Source: JANRKT01 sp033763355
GTDB taxonomy: Bacteria > Bacteroidota > Bacteroidia > Chitinophagales > Chitinophagaceae
DNA: 14,209 nt
Assembly: GCA_033763355.1 (NCBI GenBank)
Contig: JANRKT010000370.1
Location: forward strand, 1 to 14,209
Direction of reading: 5' to 3'
Shown: positions 1 through 4,819 of the stretch, in pieces
How positions within the stretch are numbered: position 1 is the first letter of the stretch
How the letters are laid out: the number at the start of each line of letters is the position of its first letter
The notes under the pieces: generated by a model
Databases searched by the model: none
Seen by the model: the letters and a program-made list of their open reading frames with translations, nothing else
Told to the model about the DNA's origin: nothing
Position numbers and translations under genes: made by a program

Positions 1-201
1 ATCCGCCACTCCGTCTTCAACATACTGGGGAATGTCATCATCCCTCAAAAAGAAAACTTCAAGGGGGAAATTATCGCTCTCGGTCTTGAGCCGGTCTTTT
101 ACATTGCGAAGGTCTATACCACATTCATTCAGCAATTTTACCGAATCATCGTATAACCTCCCGGATTTTTGAATGGCAATACGCAACTTTGTCTGAACCA
201 T
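1..201 (-). CDS. hisG: ATP phosphoribosyltransferase HisG, N-terminal 67 codons (runs off left edge)
   Basis: First enzyme of histidine biosynthesis: it condenses ATP with PRPP to form phosphoribosyl-ATP and is normally feedback-inhibited by histidine. Reading leftward from ATG 201-199, the visible 67 residues begin MVQTKLRIAIQKSGRL and continue with a DSVKLLNECGID segment and a region ending DDDIPQYVEDGVAD; this is the usual start of HisG, with the phosphate-contacting KSGRL stretch at residues 12-16. The frame is open to the window edge, so the C-terminal part is missing and I cannot tell whether the long or short HisG form is present. No Shine-Dalgarno is evident. The gene lies downstream of the histidine leader peptide and terminator at 497-609 on the same strand, so it is probably the first functional gene of an attenuated his operon. 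Identity is from remembered family sequence; the operon assignment is inference from position. Confidence 0.9.
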   Translation of the reverse strand, partial: MVQTKLRIAIQKSGRLYDDSVKLLNECGIDLRNVKDRLKTESDNFPLEVFFLRDDDIPQYVEDGVAD

Positions 202-226
202 GATTTTAAATGATTTTATGGATTTA

Positions 227-433
227 TGGGAAGGCCCGGTCCCCGGTATTTTTATTCCGGTAATACACTTACATATTATTTTCTCTTGAAAAACTTAAAT
301 CCGATTGTCTGAACTCAATCTCCAATGCACGCTGATAAATAACTTCCTGAAACCCATTTCCCATGGCAGCGTGTACAAGCATGGCGCAACCAATTATCTT
401 TTCTGTAATCTCTTTATATTTTAAATCACTCAT
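227..433 (-). pseudogene. GxxExxY-family protein, truncated and interrupted remnant
   Basis: The reading frame from ATG 433 gives MSDLKYKEITEKIIGCAM followed by GNGFQEVIY, which contains the family signature G-x-x-E-x-x-Y. GTG 454 is an alternative start seven codons upstream. Family members are usually about 120-130 residues and have a conserved C-terminal half with a VELK-like segment, often related to PDDEXK nuclease folds. Here a TAA at 271-269 stops the frame after about 54 residues. Reading on in the same frame, 268-227 gives VYYRNKNTGDRAFP before a second TAA; this resembles the YYK..IGTRRADF stretch that normally follows, so homology seems to continue past the stop. The catalytic-looking C-terminal half is absent and hisG begins 26 bases further on. 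I read this as a decayed gene lying between the his attenuator and hisG. Function of the family is not well established. Confidence 0.75.
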
Positions 434-496
434 CTTAGCATTCACAGTTTTCACTTTAATCCTTAAATCTCCTCAAATCCTGGTTCAGACGATAAT

Positions 497-521
497 AAAA
501 AAAGGCTTACAGTTGTAAGCC
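497..521 (-). terminator. Intrinsic terminator of the histidine attenuator
   Basis: On the minus strand a perfect 7-bp stem, GGCTTAC (521-515) and GTAAGCC (510-504), encloses the 4-base loop AACT and is followed at once by seven T (503-497). The T-run lies only on the leftward side, so it acts on leftward transcription toward hisG. Its 5' arm is also complementary to 562-556, giving the alternative antiterminator fold. Confidence 0.85.
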
Positions 522-558
522 CAATGTTTTATTATGAGTTGCACAAAACACCTGCGGC

Positions 559-609
559 TTACCCGTGGGGCAAGAAATGATGATGGTGGATGTGCAACTG
601 AAAATTCAT
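559..609 (-). CDS. hisL: Histidine operon leader peptide, 16 residues, six His
   Basis: ATG 609-607 to TAA 561-559 encodes MNFQLHIHHHHFLPHG. Six of 16 residues are histidine, with five in a window of six codons (residues 6-11, CAC ATC CAC CAT CAT CAT), which is the mark of a leader peptide that senses charged tRNA-His. The ORF sits just before the intrinsic terminator at 497-521 and upstream of hisG. There is no Shine-Dalgarno; a TAnnTTTG promoter element ends only four bases before the ATG, so the mRNA may begin at or very near the start codon. The peptide itself probably has no function beyond controlling ribosome position. The name hisL is used by analogy with the enterobacterial leader; the sequences are not homologous in any way I can show. 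Confidence 0.85.
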   Translation of the reverse strand: MNFQLHIHHHHFLPHG

Positions 610-613
610 GGCG

Positions 614-644
614 CAAATTTAGGTACTAAATCCACTTTACCAAA
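614..644 (-). promoter_or_regulatory. Bacteroidota-type promoter of the his leader
   Basis: Minus-strand TTTG at 644-641 and TAAATTTG at 621-614 are separated by 19 bases, matching the Bacteroidota sigma-A consensus TTTG / TAnnTTTG. The start of transcription would fall a few bases past 614, next to ATG 609. The ffs promoter in this window has the same arrangement (TATATTTG, then CGCC, then the RNA), which supports that estimate. Confidence 0.65.
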
Positions 645-697
645 AAAATTGATTCAAAGGTTGAAAGGCCTTCGGGGTTCTGTATAAATAGTTTTAT

Positions 698-713
698 AAA
701 CCTTTGGAGGTTT
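698..713. repeat. Palindrome AAACCT-TTGG-AGGTTT between divergent promoters
   Basis: AAACCT (698-703) and AGGTTT (708-713) form a perfect 6-bp inverted repeat around TTGG. It lies between the leftward his leader promoter and the rightward GH16 gene, and overlaps the candidate TTTG element of the GH16 promoter at 703-706. It has the same AAACCT/AGGTTT arms as the palindromes at 8345-8411. It could be an operator or a terminator-like repeat; nothing here decides. Confidence 0.4.
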
Positions 714-734
714 CTGGAGATTCAGCAAATTTTG
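703..734 (+). promoter_or_regulatory. Candidate promoter of the GH16 gene
   Basis: TTTG at 703-706 and AAATTTTG at 727-734 (one mismatch to TAnnTTTG) are 20 bases apart. Transcription would start near 740, which would favour ATG 756 over TTG 732 as the start codon of the GH16 gene. This is a weak match in an AT-rich region. Confidence 0.35.
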
Positions 735-755
735 TTACTTTATAAAACCCCGGAA

Positions 756-1550
756 ATGAAACTCATTCTTGCTTCAGCCGCTGCGCTTTGCCTGCTTCAT
801 TCTTTCACTTTGCTCAGCCCTTCAAAAAACAAACACATTTATAAACTTGTCTGGAGCGATGAATTCAGCTATACAGGTTTGCCCGATACGGGCCACTGGA
901 ATTATGATGTGGGCGGCCACGGATGGGGCAACAATGAACTGCAGTATTATACTGCTTCAAGAGCTGAAAATGCAAGGGTGGAAAACGGGATGCTGATTAT
1001 AGAGGCACGCAAAGAAAAATATGAGGACAAAAATTATACTTCAGCCCGTTTAATTACCAAAGGCAAGGGCGACTGGAAATATGGAAAGATTGAAGTAAAA
1101 GCAAAGTTGCCCAAAGGCAGGGGCACATGGCCAGCCATCTGGATGCTTGCTTCCACAACACCGCTTAAGTGGCCTGATGACGGTGAAATTGATATTATGG
1201 AACATGTTGGTTTTGACCAGGGAAAAGTACATGGCTCTGTGCATTGTAAAAAATATTATCACAGCATCGGCACACAAAAAACCGGGAATATCATGGTGCC
1301 CGGTTGCTCTGATGAATTTCATGTATATGGCGTGGAATGGAATGTAGAAAAAGTAATGGTATCAGTTGATGGCAAAACCTATTTCACTTTCACCAATGAA
1401 CACAGCGGTTACGATGCATGGCCGTTTGACAACAAAATGCATTTGCTTTTAAACATAGCAGCAGGCGGCAACTGGGGCGGGCAGAAAGGAACAGATGAAA
1501 ACATCTGGCCGCAAAGAATGGAAATAGATTATGTGAGGGTGTGGCAATGA
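756..1550 (+). CDS. Secreted glycoside hydrolase family 16 beta-glucanase (laminarinase-type)
   Basis: A 264-residue protein that should hydrolyse beta-1,3 (or mixed 1,3-1,4) glucans outside the cytoplasm. Residues 1 to about 20 (MKLILASAAALCLLHSF) form a signal peptide; the Cys lacks a good lipobox, so a lipoprotein is unlikely. The mature part is a single GH16 domain: VWSDEF at 32-37, GWGNNELQYYT at 56-66, KYGKIEVKAKLPKGRGTWPA at 108-127, and the catalytic EIDIME at 144-149, with nucleophile Glu144, Asp146 and acid/base Glu149 all present. It ends in a typical EIDYVRVWQ strand. There is no C-terminal secretion domain or carbohydrate-binding module. I prefer ATG 756 to the in-frame TTG 732 because the signal peptide starts there and a candidate promoter ends at 734. 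No SusCD-like genes lie beside it, so it is not in an obvious polysaccharide utilisation locus. Exact substrate is inference. Confidence 0.9.
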   Translation: MKLILASAAALCLLHSFTLLSPSKNKHIYKLVWSDEFSYTGLPDTGHWNYDVGGHGWGNNELQYYTASRAENARVENGMLIIEARKEKYEDKNYTSARLITKGKGDWKYGKIEVKAKLPKGRGTWPAIWMLASTTPLKWPDDGEIDIMEHVGFDQGKVHGSVHCKKYYHSIGTQKTGNIMVPGCSDEFHVYGVEWNVEKVMVSVDGKTYFTFTNEHSGYDAWPFDNKMHLLLNIAAGGNWGGQKGTDENIWPQRMEIDYVRVWQ

Positions 1551-1582
1551 TTTTTATGCATCAATAAATGTGTTCAGCAATT

Positions 1583-1981
1583 ATGAAACAACAAATCGTA
1601 CATGTGGCCCTTGTAGTTGCAGATTATGATGAAGCCATCCGGTTTTATACTGAAAAACTAAATTTTATACTTGTTGAGGATACTGCTTTAAGTGAAACCA
1701 AAAGATGGGTACTGGTTGCCCCCAAAGGTTCCGATGGATGTTGTTTATTGCTCGCCAAAGGAGTTGGAGAAGAACAATGCAGCCGTATTGGCAATCAGAC
1801 CGGCGGAAGGGTTTTCCTGTTTTTAAAAACAGATGATTTCTGGCGGGATTATAAAAGTTTTACTGATAGGGGCATCCGTTTTACAAGAGAACCAAAAGAG
1901 GAAGAATACGGAACGGTAGCCGTATTTGAAGACTTGTATGGCAACCTGTGGGATCTGATTCAATACAGCAATGGGAAATAA
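1583..1981 (+). CDS. VOC-superfamily (glyoxalase/bleomycin-resistance fold) protein
   Basis: A 132-residue single-domain protein with the paired beta-alpha-beta-beta-beta layout of the vicinal oxygen chelate superfamily. IVHVALVVADYDEAIRFYTE at 5-24 opens the first module and carries the likely metal ligand His7. VFEDLYGNLWDLIQYS at 114-129 closes the second; family members usually have Glu where Asp124 stands (GNLWDLIQ), a conservative change that could still bind metal. The ATG at 1583 gives the standard start; ATG 1568 would add five unlikely residues (MCSAI). The gene follows the GH16 gene by about 30 bases and could share its transcript. The superfamily includes lyases, dioxygenases and drug-binding proteins, so the substrate cannot be named. 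A run of eight T follows at 2001-2008, but with only a 3-bp stem before it. Confidence 0.8.
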   Translation: MKQQIVHVALVVADYDEAIRFYTEKLNFILVEDTALSETKRWVLVAPKGSDGCCLLLAKGVGEEQCSRIGNQTGGRVFLFLKTDDFWRDYKSFTDRGIRFTREPKEEEYGTVAVFEDLYGNLWDLIQYSNGK

Positions 1982-2076
1982 CCAAACCTGGCTATGCCCG
2001 TTTTTTTTAACTTTAAATTACCGGTGGCAAAACAGCTTTGGCAAAACATTTTCCCTCTTATATAAAAAACTTTTAA

Positions 2077-2514
2077 TTGTTTAAGATTTCTGTATTCGCA
2101 ATCTTCTTTGCTTGCCTTTTTTGTGTGCCTGCTAAATCAACAGCACAGAAAACAGACAGCATTTATTTTAACCTTTATACAGACAGTCTGAAAAGAAATG
2201 TTCACAACTACATTAATGTGGTTGGCAAACTCAGCAACGGCAAATGGGCGCCCTTAACGTCCAGGGAAATTATTTTCACATCGTCAGCAGGAAAGTTTGA
2301 AGGCAATGACCTTATCCTTGACTCAACGGTAAAAGATGAAAAAGTAACCATAAAAGCGGTACTGAGGGAAGATCAGAAAATATGGAAGGACACACTTCTC
2401 TACATCAAGAAAGCCGAAAGCACTGAGAAGCTGAAAACAAAGGAAGAAATATTGGGTGAAAATCCCCGCAATGCCACAAAAAAGAAGAAGGGTAAAAAAG
2501 AAAAAAACCTGTGA
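2077..2514 (+). CDS. Small secreted protein of unknown function, Lys-rich C-terminus
   Basis: I do not recognise this 145-residue protein. The frame begins with TTG 2077, directly after an in-frame TAA at 2074-2076, so no ATG start is possible upstream; a nearby ATT is the only other candidate. Residues 1-23 (FKISVFAIFFACLFCVPAKSTAQ) form a clear signal peptide, probably cleaved at Ala-Gln. Residues 27-110 alternate hydrophobic and polar positions (NYINVVGKLSNGKWAPL, EIIFTSSAGKFEG, VTIKAVLRED), suggesting a beta-sandwich, possibly Ig-like. The end (from about 110) is charged and finishes in a Lys-rich tail (ATKKKKGKKEKNL). The gene converges on the transaldolase, 45 bases away. It is probably a periplasmic or cell-surface protein; any binding role for the basic tail would be guesswork. 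Confidence 0.65.
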   Translation: MFKISVFAIFFACLFCVPAKSTAQKTDSIYFNLYTDSLKRNVHNYINVVGKLSNGKWAPLTSREIIFTSSAGKFEGNDLILDSTVKDEKVTIKAVLREDQKIWKDTLLYIKKAESTEKLKTKEEILGENPRNATKKKKGKKEKNL

Positions 2515-2528
2515 GACATTTGATCTGC

Positions 2529-2558
2529 ACAGGTTACAATATGAAATAGACAGGTTAC
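2529..2558. repeat. Direct repeat ACAGGTTAC, 21-base period
   Basis: ACAGGTTAC occurs at 2529-2537 and 2550-2558 in the 45-base gap between two convergent genes. The spacing equals two helical turns. It has no stem and no T-run, so it does not look like a terminator; it may be chance. Confidence 0.3.
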
Positions 2559-2559
2559 T

Positions 2560-3234
2560 CTATTTTACTGCGGCCAGTTCTGATTTCATTTTCTTTGCAT
2601 CTTCAAGAAACTTCGCAAGCCCGATATCTGTTAAGGGGTGCTTCAATAAACCCAAAATAGAATCCAGCGGGCAGGTGCAAACATCAGCCCCCGCTTCTGC
2701 GCACCTTACAATATGAAGTGCATTGCGTATAGAAGCGGCGAGTATCTCCGTTTCAAAACCCTGGAGAGAATAAATATGTGCAATTTGCTCTATCAGCACA
2801 ACGCCATCCCAACTGCTGTCGTCAACCCGGCCGATAAAAGGAGAAACATAAGTAGCGCCGGCTTTAGCGGCAAGTATGGCCTGGCCTGCCGAAAACACAA
2901 GTGTGCAATTGGTCTTTATGCCGTTATCAGTAAACCACTTTAATGCTTTCACCCCATCTTTAATCATGGGCACTTTAACAACAATGTTGGGATGAATAGC
3001 TGCAAGTTTTTTTCCTTCCGCAACAATCCCGTCAAAATCGGTTGAAATCACTTCAGCGCTTACATCACCATCCACCATTTCGCAAATGCTGTGGTAGTGC
3101 CGCATTACGGCATCCTCACCTTTAATGCCTTCCTTTGCCATTAATGAAGGGTTGGTGGTTACACCATCAAGAATGCCCAGTTCATTGGCTTCTTTAATCT
3201 GCGCAAGATTTGCAGTATCAATAAAAAATTTCAT
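2560..3234 (-). CDS. tal: Transaldolase, small TalC/FSA-type
   Basis: A 224-residue single-domain class I aldolase of the pentose phosphate pathway, of the short decameric type. The start MKFFIDTANLAQIKEANELG and the GVTTNPSLMAKEG loop at 24-36 identify the family; the Schiff-base lysine is Lys87 in NIVVKVPM. Family members divide between transaldolase and fructose-6-phosphate aldolase. E. coli FsaA has Gln59 and Tyr131; here the aligned positions carry Glu61 (SAEVIST) and Phe133 (SPFIGR), as in true transaldolases, so the transfer of dihydroxyacetone units between sedoheptulose-7-P and glyceraldehyde-3-P is the better call, although automatic annotation may call it fsa. It starts at ATG 3234, about 60 bases after the SRP RNA gene on the same strand and behind a candidate terminator. 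It fits the xylose operon at 8418-12971, whose product enters this pathway. Confidence 0.9.
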   Translation of the reverse strand: MKFFIDTANLAQIKEANELGILDGVTTNPSLMAKEGIKGEDAVMRHYHSICEMVDGDVSAEVISTDFDGIVAEGKKLAAIHPNIVVKVPMIKDGVKALKWFTDNGIKTNCTLVFSAGQAILAAKAGATYVSPFIGRVDDSSWDGVVLIEQIAHIYSLQGFETEILAASIRNALHIVRCAEAGADVCTCPLDSILGLLKHPLTDIGLAKFLEDAKKMKSELAAVK

Positions 3235-3261
3235 GAGTTATCAATTAATAAATAAAGGAAT

Positions 3262-3287
3262 AAAAAAAGCCCCTTCAGGTTCCGGGG
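3262..3287 (-). terminator. Candidate terminator between ffs and the transaldolase gene
   Basis: On the minus strand CCCC (3287-3284) and GGGG (3273-3270) flank a 10-base loop; one C and seven T (3268-3262) follow. The stem is short but all GC. It would stop transcripts passing the SRP RNA gene before the transaldolase start at 3234. Confidence 0.45.
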
Positions 3288-3295
3288 TTAAAAAA

Positions 3296-3389
3296 GGCAG
3301 GTGAATTACATCGCACCGCTCAACCACCTACTCTTGCTGCCTTCCGGCCCTGGGAGGGTTCAGCAGGAGCTGGTCGTGTAAGACCTGCC
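3296..3389 (-). ncRNA. ffs: Signal recognition particle RNA (4.5S-type, small)
   Basis: RNA of the signal recognition particle, which with Ffh targets nascent membrane and secreted proteins. On the minus strand the terminal arms ACCTGCC... read as GGCAGGT (3389-3383) and ACCTGCC (3302-3296) pair perfectly. The conserved apical domain is present: CCCAGGGCCGGAAGGCAGCAAG, given here as CCCAGG, the GGAA tetraloop at 3345-3342 and the downstream GCAGCAAG, with the asymmetric loop that binds the Ffh M domain. At about 94 nucleotides it is the short bacterial form without an Alu domain. A run of five T (3295-3291) follows the closing stem and can serve as the terminator. Exact ends are uncertain by a few bases. 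Confidence 0.93.
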
Positions 3390-3393
3390 GGCG

Positions 3394-3428
3394 CAAATAT
3401 ACAGCTAATAAGTAAGATGAAAATCAAA
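3394..3428 (-). promoter_or_regulatory. Promoter of the SRP RNA gene
   Basis: TATATTTG on the minus strand at 3401-3394 matches the Bacteroidota -7 element TAnnTTTG exactly, and the RNA begins about five bases later. A TTTG at 3428-3425 lies 23 bases upstream, slightly wide for the -33 element, so that half is less certain. Confidence 0.65.
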
Positions 3429-3456
3429 AGCAATAAAAGTCAAAAAGCAAAATTTT

Positions 3457-3484
3457 AAAAAGAACCGGCCCAATTAACCAATTC
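3457..3484 (-). terminator. Terminator after the T9SS plug-family gene
   Basis: Minus-strand GAATTGG (3484-3478) pairs with CCGGTTC (3468-3462) as a 7-bp stem with two G-U pairs around a 9-base loop, followed by five T (3461-3457). It lies just past the stop of the plug gene at 3496 and before the ffs promoter. Confidence 0.5.
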
Positions 3485-3495
3485 GCGTTTTGCAT

Positions 3496-4779
3496 TTAGT
3501 AGCCCGGCCTGCTGAACTGGGAATTTAATTGTGCAACCCCGAGCAACTGGTCATAACGGCCGCCAAGTTCCCGGTAATACACAAGTATCATGTAATGGTC
3601 TTCGCTTTCCCACCAGTTGCCCTCTGTAAAACTTGTTGAGAAACCGCTTTTGTTATCAGCCTTATCTTTGGTTACATACATGTAATCATAGTAACCTTGT
3701 TTCAATTTCAAAGTGGTTTCGTACGCACCAGATGATGCATTGAACCGCATTTTGGCACTGTCAAGCATACCATAGTTGGTTATTTCGCCAAACAGGTAAA
3801 CATCTTTGCCCGGGTATGGAGCATTGCCCGGAGGGATATAAGTAAAATGCACTTTTGCATATTCCGCTTCCCAGAATGGGTTTACATTTTCTGTCGTTTC
3901 GCTGGTGAACATGCCATTCAAATCTCTGAAAAAATAATACCGCTGGTTAACCCTGTCTGTTTCGGGCTTAACATACAATTCAAAAGTGCTGTCGGTATTG
4001 GTTTGTTTCTGCACCCTGTCGCCCAGCAAACGGAAGCTTCGCAGGTTAAGCCAACGCCACTCTTTGCCAGCAGCCACCAGGAAATCTTTTTCTGTATTGT
4101 ATTCCACCATGTCATTCCTGAAAAAAAGCGGTGGGATATCTTTAATGCAGTTATCCCAGCGGTAATTCTGCAAAGCCACAACTTTTATCTGCTGGTTGGG
4201 ATAGGTAACCGTTACCCCCTTTGTGCTCACTGCAACCTGAAGTTTATGATGTGTTCTGAAAAATTGCTGTGTAAAGGGTTGCTGAACCTGTGCAGCTATG
4301 GCAAGTTTGCTGTCGTAAACCAGTAAACGGCGGGTAAAAGCAAGTTGTGTAGTGTCACCATTCAAAAAAACTTTCAGGATATAGTTGCCCGCTTTGGTTG
4401 GCATGCAATTTCTGTCGGGTAATGTGGCCTGGTAATGGATATACCTTGTGAGCACTGATGATGAAACCCTGTAAGTGCTTATCCGCACCTGTGTAAAGCC
4501 CCTTACAAAATCAAAGTAACTCATCTGCACGGGGCTCCAGTCGCTGTTGCAAAGCTGAAAAGTATAGAAATAGTTTTTTACTTCCGGGTCCATATCATCA
4601 AAATTCAGCTCCAGTTTGTCGTTGCCGTTGAGCCGGATAATGGGATAGCCCAACTGGTCACCGTAAATATTAAACTTAATGGTCCGGATATTGGGATTAA
4701 ACACCTGGTCCGGGTAACGCTGCGCTGCTGAATAAAAGAAAAACATACAGCAGCAAATTAACAACAACATAAGCCTCAT
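3496..4779 (-). CDS. Type IX secretion system plug-family protein (formerly DUF5103)
   Basis: A roughly 427-residue secreted protein of the family whose Flavobacterium member was found plugging the SprA translocon of the type IX secretion system, a periplasmic role. From ATG 4779 the protein starts MRLMLLLICCCMFFFYSAAQ, a clean signal peptide; GTG 4800 would add seven residues. Family marks in order: a beta-rich N-domain with LELNFDDMD at about 56-64, QLCNSDWSP at 75-83 (the usual H/C-N-x-x-W), a long strand through GFTQVRISTY and IHYQATLP, AGNYILKVF at 130-138, and near the end DVYLFGEITNYG, KQGYYDYMYV and MILVYYRELGGRYDQLLGV. Length is normal for the family. It diverges from the permease gene with only 40 bases between ATG 4779 and TTG 4820. 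Family recognition is from memory of conserved motifs; the T9SS role is known for a homologue, not shown here. Confidence 0.82.
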   Translation of the reverse strand: MRLMLLLICCCMFFFYSAAQRYPDQVFNPNIRTIKFNIYGDQLGYPIIRLNGNDKLELNFDDMDPEVKNYFYTFQLCNSDWSPVQMSYFDFVRGFTQVRISTYRVSSSVLTRYIHYQATLPDRNCMPTKAGNYILKVFLNGDTTQLAFTRRLLVYDSKLAIAAQVQQPFTQQFFRTHHKLQVAVSTKGVTVTYPNQQIKVVALQNYRWDNCIKDIPPLFFRNDMVEYNTEKDFLVAAGKEWRWLNLRSFRLLGDRVQKQTNTDSTFELYVKPETDRVNQRYYFFRDLNGMFTSETTENVNPFWEAEYAKVHFTYIPPGNAPYPGKDVYLFGEITNYGMLDSAKMRFNASSGAYETTLKLKQGYYDYMYVTKDKADNKSGFSTSFTEGNWWESEDHYMILVYYRELGGRYDQLLGVAQLNSQFSRPGY

Positions 4780-4819
4780 CGGGAAAACGTTTATCTTCAC
4801 AAATTACAAAAACATCGGC

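Larger units (their letters stand above)
497..609 (-). promoter_or_regulatory. Histidine operon transcription attenuator (leader, antiterminator, terminator)
   Basis: All elements of ribosome-mediated attenuation are legible on the minus strand. GTAAGCC occurs twice, at 562-556 and at 510-504, and both copies can pair with the single GGCTTAC at 521-515; the first pairing is an antiterminator, the second the terminator. The leader stop codon TAA (561-559) lies inside the antiterminator arm, so a ribosome that finishes the leader would cover this arm and let the terminator form, while one stalled at the His codons (594-577) would leave it free. A further perfect 9-bp complement joins AGTTGCACA (599-591, within the leader codons) to TGTGCAACT (545-537). 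It crosses the antiterminator pairing and should oppose it when the leader is untranslated. The pairings are seen; the mechanism is inferred from the well-known enterobacterial his attenuator. Confidence 0.85.

Noticed and set aside
732..755. TTG 732 as the start of the GH16 protein
   Set aside because: It would put eight residues (MLLYKTPE) before a signal peptide that begins properly at ATG 756, and it would overlap the candidate -7 element.
1990..2008. GGC-TAT-GCC followed by CG and eight T, as a terminator after the VOC gene
   Set aside because: The stem is only 3 bp, too weak to call, although the T-run is striking.
3847..4326. A 159-codon rightward open frame
   Set aside because: It lies wholly antisense to the plug-family gene, whose conserved motifs span the same bases; the frame's own protein has low-complexity, non-family composition.
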